The notes: generated by a model from the letters alone, not told the origin. Counted from the first letter of the stretch, positions 18,362 to 27,825 are shown. The stretch: 64,000 nt of DNA from Candidatus Marithrix sp. Canyon 246 (GCF_001723685.1 NZ_MCBX01000005.1:102493-166492), one strand, 5' to 3'. Made by a program: numbers and translations.

Positions 18362-20014
18362 ATGAAAACACTCATGTTTGTTAGTGTATTTATTGCTTTA
18401 TTGCTGACAGGTGGTAAGGTAATCGCTGAAGATGAGCCAAAAGTAGAAATGGGAATTTCTGAATATAGTCATACAGATCAAGATCATATTCAGAAAACTC
18501 CAAAGGAAAGTAAATCTACAACTGATCATTCCAAGCTCAAAGAATTACAAGGTCCATTTTCAAGCGGACCAGAAGTCACCAAAGCCTGTCTTAAATGTCA
18601 TAATAAGGCTGGGCACCAGTTTATGAAAAATAAACACTGGACTTGGAAACATACACATCCTAAAACAGGTCAAAAGTTAGGAAAAGGTGTGCTGATTAAT
18701 AATTTCTGTACTAACGCTAAAGGCAATGAGGGCATGTGTGCCCAGTGTCATGCTGGTTACAATATGACAGATTCAAACTTTGACTTTAGCAATCAGGAAA
18801 ATATGGACTGTCTGGTTTGTCATGAATCAACTGGAACTTATTATAAGACCCCAACAACAAAAGGGAATAAATCCTGTTCTGTCATGTTTGAAGGTAAGCC
18901 ACCTATTGAATGGGCGAAGGTAGCGCAAAGTGTCGCAATGCCTAGTCGCAATAATTGTGGTAAATGTCATTTTTATGGTGGCGGTGGCGATAATGTCAAA
19001 CATGGTGATTTATCCTCTGTATTGTTGAATCCACCCAAAGATGTTGATGTTCATATGAGTGCCGATGGTGAAGATTTTACCTGTGTTACATGTCATGTTG
19101 GTGAAGGACATGAATGGGCTGGTAGTCGTTATGAAATGTTAGTTAATGATAAAGTAGGTACTGGTAAACCGGGTATGCCGCGTGAAGTGGCTTCCTGTGA
19201 AAGTTGTCACAGTGCTTCACCACATTCCACCAATACAATAGCAGGGATTAAACTTAATAATCATACCAAAGTGGTAGCTTGTGAAACTTGCCATATTCCA
19301 GAAATAGCCAGAGGTGGAGTTGCCACTCAAATTGATTGGGATTGGCGTACTATGGGCAAGCTTAAAAATGGCGAAGGTTTTAAGCTTAAAGAATATACAC
19401 AAGGTGATGGTCATCATCGTGCTACCTATAAATCAATTAAAGGAACATTCACTTATGCGGAAAATCTCGAACCCATGTATGCTTGGTTCGATGGCACTAT
19501 GCGCTATATAACCATTGATACTAAATTTGATCCCTCTAAAGGTCCAATAGATATCAATAGTTTTTCTGGTTCTCATGATGATCCAAATTCACGTATCTAT
19601 CCTTTCAAACGTATGCACACAACCATGCCCTATGACAAAGGTAATAATACCTTGGTTTATATGAACTTATGGGGCAATGATGGCAATGCTTTGTGGGGAA
19701 CTTATGATTTTAGTAAAGCGATTGAAACTGGAATGAAAAAAAATGGTATCCCTTATAGTGGAGAATGGGGTTTTATTAAAACTTATTCTTATTGGCCTAT
19801 CAATCACATGGTTGCACCTAAAAAAGATGCCTTGGAATGTGCAGAATGTCATTCAAAAGCAGGACGACTTAGCCATCTTAAAGGCTTTTATATGCCCGGA
19901 ACTGGCAACAAATTACTTGATATAATTGCTTTATTAGCTATTTTGGGAACACTCGGTGGTGTTTTGGGTCACGCAACTTTACGCAAAATAACCAGCAGCA
20001 GGAGAAAAAAATAA
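18362..20014 (+). CDS. Octahaem tetrathionate reductase family cytochrome c
   Basis: The 550-residue product has a signal peptide (LLLTGGKVIA) and exactly eight CxxCH haem sites, at Cys 76, 126, 150, 199, 241, 279, 307 and 493. Spacing and flanking blocks (MKNKHWTWKH, NQENMDCLVCH, EGKPPIEWAKVAQSVAMP-like, SYWPINHMVAPKKDALECAECH) are those of the octahaem tetrathionate reductase (Otr) family, which reduces tetrathionate and, in vitro, nitrite and hydroxylamine. A C-terminal helix (LLDIIALLAILGTLGGVLGH) followed by a basic tail anchors it to the inner membrane with the haem domain in the periplasm, unlike soluble Shewanella Otr. The stop overlaps the next ATG (TAATG). The physiological substrate is inferred, and the direction could be oxidative. 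Confidence 0.9.
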   Translation: MKTLMFVSVFIALLLTGGKVIAEDEPKVEMGISEYSHTDQDHIQKTPKESKSTTDHSKLKELQGPFSSGPEVTKACLKCHNKAGHQFMKNKHWTWKHTHPKTGQKLGKGVLINNFCTNAKGNEGMCAQCHAGYNMTDSNFDFSNQENMDCLVCHESTGTYYKTPTTKGNKSCSVMFEGKPPIEWAKVAQSVAMPSRNNCGKCHFYGGGGDNVKHGDLSSVLLNPPKDVDVHMSADGEDFTCVTCHVGEGHEWAGSRYEMLVNDKVGTGKPGMPREVASCESCHSASPHSTNTIAGIKLNNHTKVVACETCHIPEIARGGVATQIDWDWRTMGKLKNGEGFKLKEYTQGDGHHRATYKSIKGTFTYAENLEPMYAWFDGTMRYITIDTKFDPSKGPIDINSFSGSHDDPNSRIYPFKRMHTTMPYDKGNNTLVYMNLWGNDGNALWGTYDFSKAIETGMKKNGIPYSGEWGFIKTYSYWPINHMVAPKKDALECAECHSKAGRLSHLKGFYMPGTGNKLLDIIALLAILGTLGGVLGHATLRKITSSRRKK

Positions 20015-20673
20015 TGTCTCATACAGTAAAACTACGAGTTTTTAAACGCTTTGAAAGATTATGGCACTGGAGTCAGATGGCACTTATTTTTACTCTGATA
20101 TTCACGGGTTTTGGCGTTTATGGCGTTCATGATTTAATTAGTTTTAGCGATGCTGTCACTATACACACAGGATCTGCACTTATCCTGTTAGTAATTTGGG
20201 CTTTTGCAACCTTCTGGTTATTTACAACCGGAGAATGGCGGCATTATATCCCGACTAGGAAACATTTTATAAAAGTTGCGCGTTATTATGCCTTTGGAAT
20301 TTTCAAAGGTGAACACCACCCTTATATAAAAACCTACCGCCGCAAGCATAATCCACTGCAAGCATTAACTTATCTAATGGTTAAGACTGTGATCTTTCCT
20401 GCGATCTGGATATCAGGTATAGCCTATCTGCTGATAAGCTTTGGCTTAGGCGATTTCTTAAGTGGTATTGGGATAGGATGGATAGCACTGATTCATACCC
20501 TATCAGCTATTGCGATTGTGATGTTTGTCATTGCCCATGTCTATCTACTCACGACTGGGCATTCTTTTGTAGAACACGTCAAACCAATGATTACTGGTTA
20601 TGATGACGTGGATTTAACGGATGAAGAACTAGCTTATTTACGGGCTAATGAGCCAAATACAATCAAAGAATAG
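20014..20673 (+). CDS. Cytochrome b (Ni/Fe-hydrogenase/thiosulfate-reductase type) partner of the octahaem cytochrome
   Basis: A 219-residue four-helix membrane protein of the di-haem cytochrome b561-like family. Haem-ligand histidines are visible in RLWHWSQMA, TIHTGSALIL, LIHTLSAIAIV and FVIAHVYLLTTGH. Such subunits exchange electrons between quinol and a periplasmic redox enzyme. One-base overlap with the octahaem gene (TAATG) shows the two are co-translated, so the pair probably forms a quinol:tetrathionate-type oxidoreductase. A strong terminator follows at 20685-20715. Confidence 0.9.
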   Translation: MSHTVKLRVFKRFERLWHWSQMALIFTLIFTGFGVYGVHDLISFSDAVTIHTGSALILLVIWAFATFWLFTTGEWRHYIPTRKHFIKVARYYAFGIFKGEHHPYIKTYRRKHNPLQALTYLMVKTVIFPAIWISGIAYLLISFGLGDFLSGIGIGWIALIHTLSAIAIVMFVIAHVYLLTTGHSFVEHVKPMITGYDDVDLTDEELAYLRANEPNTIKE

Positions 20674-20684
20674 CTATGATTTAT

Positions 20685-20715
20685 AAGAGTGGGGATTTAA
20701 ATCCCCACTCTTTTT
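20685..20715. terminator. Bidirectional rho-independent terminator
   Basis: A perfect 28-bp palindrome (14-base arms AAGAGTGGGGATTT and its complement) followed by TTTTT on the + strand. It separates the cytochrome operon from the convergent DprE1-like gene, whose TAA stop (20697-20699) lies inside the stem. Confidence 0.9.
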
Positions 20716-21995
20716 GATTGTAATGAATGAAATTTTTGATCCATTTTATACTGTTTTCTGAGCTGTCTAAATTTATCTATATCCTTATAACCAGCTTCAA
20801 ATGTCTGTTTACTAACTCGTACATCTTTACTTAAATAAAATCGCCCTTCATATTTCAAGACTATTTTATCCAATTCATTCAATAGCTCAAATAAGCCCGG
20901 TTCGATTTTGAAATCCAAAGCTAGAGTATAACCTTGAATCGGGAAAGAGAGCCAATTGGCATTAGCCTTACCAAACAGTTTCAGAACCGCCAAAAATGAA
21001 CCTTTACCTGATGCCGCTATTTTACTAAGGATTTGTTCTAAACCTTCATAACTTTTTTCTAATGGCAATACAAATTGATACTGAGTAAAGCCATTTTTGC
21101 CATATATGCGATTCCAATTACCAATAGCATCAAGAGGATAGAAAAAACTATCAATTCCTATTTTCTGTTGAGATACCGCTTGTCTAACTTTAGCATAATA
21201 GAGACTATTAAAGGATTTAACCGTCAGATTGTTTAGTACAAAGGAAGGAAATTGAAACGGAATCGAAATTTTATTAGTATTGACATAATCAAGATTACCA
21301 TCATCAGCATGTTCACCTACCATCAGCAAACACCTGCCTAAACTATCTCCTTTAGCCATACAATCAATCCATGCAACTGAATAAGTATAATCTTTATACT
21401 GTTCAAATGCTTCAAAAGTATCTTGAAGATTTTTTGTCTTGATAGTAAGCTGATCAATCATGGATGAATTAATAGGCAGAAACTTAATTTTAGCATCAAT
21501 AATAATACCCGTCAAACCCATACCACCACAAGTAGCTTGAAAAATATCAGGGTTTATAGAATGGGAACAAATAATGATTTCCCCATTTTCCAACATCATA
21601 GTAAATTCAACAATAGAATCACTAAAAGAACCTTTTACATGATGATTTTTTCCATGCACATCACTAGCAATAGCACCACCAACAGTAATCAACTTAGTTC
21701 CGGGAGTAACAGAGACAAACCATCCTTTGGGAATAAAAGTTTCCAATATTTCCGAAAGCAACACACCTGCTTGACAATGCAAAATACCAGTATTTTGATC
21801 AAAATCTAAAAAATAATTATATGATTTAACATCAATCTGATGTTTATTTAACGCGCTATCACCATAACTTCTACCATTTCCACTAGCAATAATATTATTA
21901 TGTTGATTTATAATATTTTTTAATGCTTGCCTATTCTCAAACTTATAAGCAATTACATCTATATTTGGATAATTTCCCCAACTTAGTAAAGCCAT
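20697..21995 (-). CDS. FAD-binding oxidoreductase, DprE1-like
   Basis: A 432-residue VAO-fold flavoprotein. The FAD-binding core has ASGNGRSYGDSALN near residue 38, TVGGAIASDVHGKNHHVKGSF near 105 and ATCGGMGLTGIIIDAKI near 155, which line up closely with decaprenylphosphoryl-ribose 2'-oxidase DprE1. Together with the DprE2-like SDR at 17526 it would epimerise a polyprenyl-phosphate-linked pentose. The covalent-inhibitor Cys of mycobacterial DprE1 cannot be placed by eye. The polymer made in this organism is unknown. It runs convergent to the cytochrome operon, with its stop inside the shared terminator. Confidence 0.87.
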   Translation of the reverse strand: MALLSWGNYPNIDVIAYKFENRQALKNIINQHNNIIASGNGRSYGDSALNKHQIDVKSYNYFLDFDQNTGILHCQAGVLLSEILETFIPKGWFVSVTPGTKLITVGGAIASDVHGKNHHVKGSFSDSIVEFTMMLENGEIIICSHSINPDIFQATCGGMGLTGIIIDAKIKFLPINSSMIDQLTIKTKNLQDTFEAFEQYKDYTYSVAWIDCMAKGDSLGRCLLMVGEHADDGNLDYVNTNKISIPFQFPSFVLNNLTVKSFNSLYYAKVRQAVSQQKIGIDSFFYPLDAIGNWNRIYGKNGFTQYQFVLPLEKSYEGLEQILSKIAASGKGSFLAVLKLFGKANANWLSFPIQGYTLALDFKIEPGLFELLNELDKIVLKYEGRFYLSKDVRVSKQTFEAGYKDIDKFRQLRKQYKMDQKFHSLQSKRVGI

Positions 21996-22054
21996 CTTGT
22001 ATTCAGCTCCTTATAGACTATAATAACCAAATTTGCTAATTTAACATTTTTTTT

Positions 22055-23362
22055 ATGAACATTGGTTTTATATCTCTAGGTTGCCCCAAAGCAACCGTAG
22101 ATTCTGAACGTATTCTTACACAATTACGCGCTGAAGGTTATGCCATTAGCCCTAATTATAATGATGCTGAACTTGTAGTTGTTAATACTTGTGGTTTTAT
22201 TAATGAGGCAGTTGAAGAATCCTTAGAAGTTATTGGTGAAGCCTTAGCAGAAAATGGTAAAGTCATAGTTACCGGTTGTTTAGGTGCGCGTGGTGATTTG
22301 GTTAAGAAAACTTTTCCAGAATTATTAGCTGTAACTGGTCCAAATTCTGTAGATGAAGTCATGACAGCAATTCATACAGAATTACCTCCAGAGCATGATC
22401 CTTACATTGATTTAGTTCCTCCCGGGGGAATTAAACTTACTCCGCGTCATTATGCCTACCTTAAAATTGCAGAAGGTTGTAATCAAAAATGTAGTTTCTG
22501 TATTATCCCTAGCTTACGTGGGCGTTTAGTCAGTCGTCCAATTGGCGATATTTTAGACGAAGCAGAAAAGCTAGTTAGCGCAGGAGTGCGGGAATTATTA
22601 ATAGTATCTCAAGATACAGCGGCTTATGGAGTAGATACTAAATATCGCCTAGACTTTTGGCAAGGTAAACCATTAAAAACTCGTATTACCGAATTAGTAC
22701 GTAATTTAGCTACTCTAGGAGCATGGTTACGTTTACATTATATTTACCCTTATCCTCATGTAGATCAATTAGTTGAACTAATGGCAGACGGTTTAGTTTT
22801 ACCATATTTAGATGTGCCATTACAACATGGAAGCCCTAAAATTCTAAAGGCAATGCGTCGCCCAGCTAATAGTGAAAATATGCTAGCTCGAATAGCCAAT
22901 TGGCGTGAAATTTGTCCAGATATTACACTTCGTAGTACGTTTATTGTAGGTTTTCCCGGCGAAACCGAACAAGAATTTGAAACTTTATTGGATTTTATCC
23001 AACAAGCACGTTTAGATCGTGTCGGTGCCTTCGCCTACTCAGCAGTAGAAGGAGCCACAGCCAATCAATTAGCCGGTGCAATACCAGAAGAACTAAAACA
23101 AGAACGCCTAAATCGCTTCATGGAAATGCAAAGTCAAATTAGCGCGGAAAAGCTACAACAAAAAATTGGACAAAAAATCACAGTAATAGTAGATGAAATT
23201 ACCGACACTGAAATTTATGCACGTAGTGCCGCCGAAGCCCCTGAAATAGACGGATTAATAATCATAGAAAAAACAAAGGATTTATTACCGGGCGCATTAG
23301 TAGATGTAAGAATTACAGACGCTGATGAACATGACTTATATTCTAAAATTGAAAATTCATGA
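22055..23362 (+). CDS. rimO: Ribosomal protein S12 methylthiotransferase RimO
   Basis: A 435-residue radical-SAM methylthiotransferase that modifies Asp88 of ribosomal protein S12. The N-terminal UPF0004 domain has its three cysteines ([32 protein letters not shown]), the radical-SAM cluster motif is CNQKCSFC near residue 148, and a TRAM domain closes the protein ([11 protein letters not shown] to the end). The SLGCPK start and the DxLYSK-like ending separate RimO from MiaB. Confidence 0.96.
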   Translation: MNIGFISLGCPKATVDSERILTQLRAEGYAISPNYNDAELVVVNTCGFINEAVEESLEVIGEALAENGKVIVTGCLGARGDLVKKTFPELLAVTGPNSVDEVMTAIHTELPPEHDPYIDLVPPGGIKLTPRHYAYLKIAEGCNQKCSFCIIPSLRGRLVSRPIGDILDEAEKLVSAGVRELLIVSQDTAAYGVDTKYRLDFWQGKPLKTRITELVRNLATLGAWLRLHYIYPYPHVDQLVELMADGLVLPYLDVPLQHGSPKILKAMRRPANSENMLARIANWREICPDITLRSTFIVGFPGETEQEFETLLDFIQQARLDRVGAFAYSAVEGATANQLAGAIPEELKQERLNRFMEMQSQISAEKLQQKIGQKITVIVDEITDTEIYARSAAEAPEIDGLIIIEKTKDLLPGALVDVRITDADEHDLYSKIENS

Positions 23363-23441
23363 AATAGATAATATAATAACTGAACGATTCAAATTAGTTA
23401 AATTAACCAATTTACTAATTTCATTATAAAAGGGGCTTCTA

Positions 23442-23699
23442 ATGAGTTTATCAGAAAGGTTACATATAAAATATCCAGCAAGTATTGGCAAACGTTTGGG
23501 TAAAAAAGCAAATAATGGCAAGAAAATTATTATCAATATTGCTTTATATTTAATGATATTTTCTATAGGTATATTAATCGGTTCACAGTATTCAACAACT
23601 GGATCACAAACTGCAATAATTCAAATACCTGACTTTACATTAACTAAAGACAAAGAAGATGAAAAAGATAAAGATAGTACAATGGTAGCTAATAAGTAA
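23442..23699 (+). CDS. Small single-span membrane protein, unknown
   Basis: 85 residues with a basic N-terminus, one hydrophobic helix (IIINIALYLMIFSIGILIGSQ, about residues 28-48) and a charged tail rich in Asp, Glu and Lys. A clear ribosome site (AAGGGG) six bases before the ATG supports it being real. I recognise no family. It sits between rimO and a convergent membrane-protein gene. Confidence 0.6.
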   Translation: MSLSERLHIKYPASIGKRLGKKANNGKKIIINIALYLMIFSIGILIGSQYSTTGSQTAIIQIPDFTLTKDKEDEKDKDSTMVANK

Positions 23700-23710
23700 T
23701 TATTAATTTT

Positions 23711-23743
23711 AAACCTGACAGGTTTTAAAAACCTGTCAGGTTT
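23711..23743. repeat. 33-bp nested palindrome, family A
   Basis: AAACCTG variant, perfect copy, between the small membrane protein gene and the convergent flippase-like gene; probable bidirectional terminator. Confidence 0.95.
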
Positions 23744-23752
23744 GTCTAAAAA

Positions 23753-24709
23753 TTAATCTTTCTGCGATAAATTAAACCCACAATAAGCAGTAACCAGCAT
23801 TCCTTGTATTCCCATAATTGTAAATGTAATGAGTTGTAATACAATTGAATAAGCGACAGCTAAGGTTTGATCAATACCATATAAACCTAACGCTAAGACA
23901 CAAGCCATCTGATAAACCCCTATAAAACCCGGAGCTGATGGTATAGAAATACTTAAAAGTAAAAATACTCCAACAGTTAAACCAGCTTCAAACGGTAAAT
24001 CCCAACCAAAAGCCCCCATAATTTTCCACATCCAAAAATAATCAAATAAAAATACACTAAGAGTTAATATTAATACGATTAATATATTCTTACTTTGACG
24101 GAAAATCTGAATACCTTCTAAGCCATGCATAAATAATTCATGTAATTTCTGTTGCCATTTAGCTTTAAATTGCCAAATTTCAACGCGCTTTTTTATAGCG
24201 TCAACAAAAATAACTGATAAACTCAATACCAGCGTCGCTAAAATAAAAACCGCAATTACAGTTTTACCAATATTAGGATCAATGCGATTACCATGTATCC
24301 AAATAACTATCAAGGTAAATATACCAACAACAATCATATCTAACATACGATCAATGATAGCACTACTAACAGCGCGTCCAAATACTAAAGGTGCAAATTT
24401 ATTAATTGCAATTACCTTTAACACCTCACCAGTGCGAGCAGGATAAATAATATTAGCTAAATAACCAATATTAGCCGCTTGCCAAAAAGACTTAAATTTA
24501 TCCAATCCTAACTTAGCAACTAAATTCCAACGTAATGAACGTATAGCGATATTAATTATAATTATCATTCCTCCCAAGAAAACTTCTGGTAAACTAATGG
24601 TTTTGATAGCTTGAAAAAAAGCTTGCCAATCCAGACCATTTAATATATAAATTAATAAGATAAGACTTAATAAGCTGCCAAATATGATAAAAAAAATTTT
24701 CTTTGTCAT
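23753..24709 (-). CDS. LPG-synthase transmembrane-like (UPF0104) flippase-domain protein
   Basis: A membrane protein of about 318 residues from the ATG at 24709 (MTKKIFFIIFG), with about eight hydrophobic segments. It matches the lysylphosphatidylglycerol synthase TM-region family: IAIRSLRWNLVAKLG near residue 50, NIIYPARTGEVLKVIAINK near 85 with the conserved R-x-G-E, and SIPSAPGFIGVYQ near 260. No aminoacyl-transferase domain is attached, so lipid or glycan flipping is the usual guess. An upstream start at 24772 would overlap the divergent zinc-finger gene and is less likely. Confidence 0.82.
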   Translation of the reverse strand: MTKKIFFIIFGSLLSLILLIYILNGLDWQAFFQAIKTISLPEVFLGGMIIIINIAIRSLRWNLVAKLGLDKFKSFWQAANIGYLANIIYPARTGEVLKVIAINKFAPLVFGRAVSSAIIDRMLDMIVVGIFTLIVIWIHGNRIDPNIGKTVIAVFILATLVLSLSVIFVDAIKKRVEIWQFKAKWQQKLHELFMHGLEGIQIFRQSKNILIVLILTLSVFLFDYFWMWKIMGAFGWDLPFEAGLTVGVFLLLSISIPSAPGFIGVYQMACVLALGLYGIDQTLAVAYSIVLQLITFTIMGIQGMLVTAYCGFNLSQKD

Positions 24710-24739
24710 TATAAAATATGTTAAAAAGTGAGATATAAA

Positions 24740-24928
24740 ATGAATAAAAACACAGCTAATGATAAAACACACTATGAAATCACTGCAAAAGATTTACCCC
24801 TGCATTGCCCTATGCCTAATATGACATTATGGGATTCTCACCCAAAAGTGTTTTTACCAATTGAAGACGCTACAGATCATCATATTATATGCCCTTATTG
24901 TAGTGCAGAATATCAATTAAAACAGTAA
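24740..24928 (+). CDS. Zinc-finger CHCC-type small protein
   Basis: A 62-residue protein with the pattern LHCPMPNMTLWDSHPKVFLP followed by HHIICPYCSAEYQ, i.e. Cys, His, then Cys-x-x-Cys: the zf-CHCC domain shared with mitochondrial complex I subunit NDUFS6. The bacterial role is unknown. The ATG at 24740 starts MNKNTAND; an in-frame GTG 12 bp earlier is possible. Two bases after its stop begins the heptosyltransferase gene. Confidence 0.85.
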   Translation: MNKNTANDKTHYEITAKDLPLHCPMPNMTLWDSHPKVFLPIEDATDHHIICPYCSAEYQLKQ

Positions 24929-24930
24929 CA

Positions 24931-25896
24931 GTGTCTTCTATTTTAATAGTTGGTCCATCATGGGTGGGTGATATGATGATGGCGCAGAGCTTGTTTAAAG
25001 TCTTAAAGATCAAGCAAGCAGATGTTAATATTGATGTGTTAGCACCTACATGGAGTGAAGGTTTATTACAACGAATGGATGAAGTGCGTCATATCATCCC
25101 TCATACCATAGCACATGGCACATTAGGATGGCGAGAACGTCGTCAAATTGGTCAACAATTACGTTCTCGCGCCTATCAGCAAGCTATTGTGTTACCAAAT
25201 TCATGGAAATCAGCATTAATTCCATTTTGGGCTAAAATTCCACAACGCACTGGTTTTAAAGGAGAAATGCGTTATGGATTATTAAATGATATTCGATCTA
25301 AAAAAGCTTTAACCAGAACAGTTGATCAATTTGCTGCTTTAGGTTTATCTAAGCTTACACCTAATCCTAGTTTAAACCCCAAACCTTTAAAAGTTGAAAC
25401 TCAATCGATATTAGCCTTATGCCCCGGCGCAGAATATGGACCAGCCAAATGTTGGCCTTTGGAATACTATGCAACAGTTGCTAAACAAAAACGCGACCAA
25501 GGTTGGCAAATATGGATATTTGGTTCTAATAAAGATTATGCTGCTGGTGCTAAAATTCAAAGCTTAGTTGGAGAAGGTGTCAAAAATTTATGTGGACAAA
25601 CTTCGCTATCAGAAGCAGTTGATTTATTAGCATTAACTAATATGGTTATTACTAACGATTCAGGATTAATGCACATAGCGGCAGCATTAGACAAACCAAT
25701 GATTGCCATATATGGATCATCAAGCCCCAAGATGACACCACCACTAAGTGATAAAGCTCATATCATATTATTAGGTTTAGATTGCAGCCCTTGCTATCAG
25801 CGTATTTGCCCTAAAAAACACCTGAAATGTTTACGTGATATAACACCAGATCAGGTACTTAACTTAGTAAACGACTATGACCTAAATTTGATATAA
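24931..25896 (+). CDS. waaF: Lipopolysaccharide heptosyltransferase II
   Basis: A 321-residue GT9 family transferase that adds the second heptose to the LPS inner core. Family blocks: ILIVGPSWVGDMMMAQSLFKV at the N-terminus, LPNSWKSALIPFWAKIPQRTGF-like region near 90, LCPGAEYGPAKCWPLEYYA near 165 and TNDSGLMHIAAALDKPMIAIYG near 245. The start is GTG at 24931, two bases after the zf-CHCC gene, an arrangement I regard as common in Gammaproteobacteria. The downstream palindrome may terminate it. Confidence 0.92.
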   Translation: MSSILIVGPSWVGDMMMAQSLFKVLKIKQADVNIDVLAPTWSEGLLQRMDEVRHIIPHTIAHGTLGWRERRQIGQQLRSRAYQQAIVLPNSWKSALIPFWAKIPQRTGFKGEMRYGLLNDIRSKKALTRTVDQFAALGLSKLTPNPSLNPKPLKVETQSILALCPGAEYGPAKCWPLEYYATVAKQKRDQGWQIWIFGSNKDYAAGAKIQSLVGEGVKNLCGQTSLSEAVDLLALTNMVITNDSGLMHIAAALDKPMIAIYGSSSPKMTPPLSDKAHIILLGLDCSPCYQRICPKKHLKCLRDITPDQVLNLVNDYDLNLI

Positions 25897-25905
25897 AATC
25901 ATATT

Positions 25906-26004
25906 TGTAGGGTGGGTAGAGCGGAAGCGATACGAAGTCAGCGAAGCTAAACCCACCAAAGTAGCTAAAATGGTGGGTTTCGCTCCCGCTCTACCCACCC
26001 TACA
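25906..26004. repeat. 99-bp imperfect palindrome, family B
   Basis: Outer arms TGTAGGGTGGGTAGAGCGG and its complement at 25986-26004; inner arms AAACCCACC and GGTGGGTTT. Lies between convergent waaF and the FixH-like gene. A second member with identical outer ends starts at 63928. Confidence 0.9.
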
Positions 26005-26035
26005 TTAATACATTATAGATTGTAACATCAATTAG

Positions 26036-26509
26036 TTAAAAATCTAATGTAGTCATAGGCACATCTGCTGACTTTAATAATCTCCAATTATCCGCCGCTA
26101 GTTGTACAGTAAAAGTACCTGCAATTAACTTGGGTAATACAGATTCATAAATTCCAGTATCAATCTTTTCTAATAACACTTTTTGATCAAAACCAGAACG
26201 GGTGTGATGACTAAATGAAAGGTTTATGGTATTAGGTAGTTGATAATCTGAATTTGCTTTTAGATATAACCTAATCAATTTTGCATCTGCATTAAATTGC
26301 AGATTTGCATCTAAACCGTAATTAACCGCTGCTGTATCACGTTCTAAAGTACGATTAATTTCTAATCCTTGTTTATAATAATCATCCACAACTAAGCCAT
26401 CATCTGATTCTATGGCTAGATAAAGTGTAAACATACCAGCAATGATTGCAGTAGTTGGAAATAAAATGACTAACCAAACATAAGGTTCTAAATACCAAGC
26501 TCTATTCAT
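26036..26509 (-). CDS. FixH-like protein
   Basis: 157 residues from ATG at 26509 (MNRAWYLEPYVWLVILFP): one N-terminal membrane helix and then IESDDGLVVDDYYKQGLEINR, the signature of FixH (CcoH), a factor for copper/cbb3 oxidase assembly. The remaining periplasmic domain is beta-rich. No ccoNOPQ or fixGIS genes are next to it in this window. A start at 26554 would add 15 residues with no family support. Confidence 0.82.
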   Translation of the reverse strand: MNRAWYLEPYVWLVILFPTTAIIAGMFTLYLAIESDDGLVVDDYYKQGLEINRTLERDTAAVNYGLDANLQFNADAKLIRLYLKANSDYQLPNTINLSFSHHTRSGFDQKVLLEKIDTGIYESVLPKLIAGTFTVQLAADNWRLLKSADVPMTTLDF

Positions 26510-26577
26510 AATTATTTTAAAATATCCAAAATCAGATATTATAAAGTAAACCAATTTAAAAATTAGTAAAAAATACT

Positions 26578-27825
26578 ATGGATGAGATTACACAACAATT
26601 ATTTGCACCAGCCAAAGAGTTAGCTCAAGATGGAATTAATTGTTCTGCTTATATAACAGAATTAACTTGGTTACTATTTCTAAAAATAGCTCCAGATTTA
26701 GATGAAATTAATTATTTATTTGAAGAATTTAATTGGGAAAATTTACTTCAAAAAGATGGTATTGAGCAATATGATTATTATAAACAAATTTTAACCGCCT
26801 TAGCTAAAGTCATTGATCCTCATGTAGCTGGAATATACACACATGCTAACACTGTATTACAAAATCCTGAACAATTACAAATTATTATAACTGCCTTAAA
26901 CAAGTTGGATGATAGTTCCATTGATGAATTAGGGGAATTGTATGAAGATTTATTAGCTTTATGTGATTATGAAAAAGATGGTCATTTATATATTGCTCCT
27001 CGTGCTTTGATTGATATGATGGTTAGATTAACCCAGCCTGAAGTAGGTGAATTTATTCAAGACCCTTATGCAGGTGTTGGAAATTTTATCGTTGCCGCTG
27101 ATCAATATATTCAAGTTATAGCTGATGAAGAAATTGTTAAAACCACAGATTTTATTGCCATAGAACCTGATTTAATACGTCAACGCTTAGGCTTGATGAA
27201 TTGTTTATTACATAAAATTGAACATCCTCAACATGTTCCAATACGTTGGGGTGATAGTTTATTATCAAATCGACAAATTTGGCCACCTGCTGACATAATT
27301 TTAAGTACATTAATATCTAACAATGACACGGCTTTAGCCTTATTGAAACACATATACCAAACTTTAAAACCCAATGGACGAGCCGCTATAATAGTGCCTG
27401 ATACTATTTTAGCAACCGATGGACCAGCGCAAGAAGTTCGTAAAAATTTACTTGAAAATACGGTTTTACATACAGTATTACGTTTACCACATGGTATTCT
27501 GTATCCAGATGAAATAGATACTCATGTACTATTTTTTTATAAAAGCACTGAAGCCGTCACAGAAAATGTTTGGTTTTATGATGCTCGTAATGATTTACGA
27601 GAACATTTGATAAATTTTGAAACGGTGTATGGTGATGATCCTTATGGTTTAGCAGCGCGTCAAGATCAAGGTGAAAATGGGCGTTTGCGTTGCTTTAGTC
27701 GTGAATATTTGGCTCAACATGATGATAGATTAAATATTGAAATTAAAAGGAATCAAGATCTAGTGGATGATGCTATTTTAAAAGAAACACTGCAAGATTT
27801 ACAATCTTTAAAGGATTTATTGTAA
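26578..27825 (+). CDS. HsdM-like N6-DNA methyltransferase homologue lacking the catalytic NPPF motif
   Basis: 415 residues with the full plan of a type I modification subunit: HsdM_N helices (DGINCSAYITELTWLLFLKIA near 18), the SAM-binding motif I DPYAGVGNF at 162-170, RWGDSLL near 223, and the C-terminal VPDTILATDG, LRLPHGILYPDEIDTHVLFFY blocks. At the place where HsdM has ADVILTNPPFG plus about 30 residues, this protein reads ADIILSTLISNND (from residue 238): the N-P-P-F motif and the loop after it are gone. SAM binding could remain, but base methylation should not. The frame is intact and codon use looks like its neighbours. No hsdS or hsdR follows; only a broken small gene does. Confidence 0.8.
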   Translation: MDEITQQLFAPAKELAQDGINCSAYITELTWLLFLKIAPDLDEINYLFEEFNWENLLQKDGIEQYDYYKQILTALAKVIDPHVAGIYTHANTVLQNPEQLQIIITALNKLDDSSIDELGELYEDLLALCDYEKDGHLYIAPRALIDMMVRLTQPEVGEFIQDPYAGVGNFIVAADQYIQVIADEEIVKTTDFIAIEPDLIRQRLGLMNCLLHKIEHPQHVPIRWGDSLLSNRQIWPPADIILSTLISNNDTALALLKHIYQTLKPNGRAAIIVPDTILATDGPAQEVRKNLLENTVLHTVLRLPHGILYPDEIDTHVLFFYKSTEAVTENVWFYDARNDLREHLINFETVYGDDPYGLAARQDQGENGRLRCFSREYLAQHDDRLNIEIKRNQDLVDDAILKETLQDLQSLKDLL

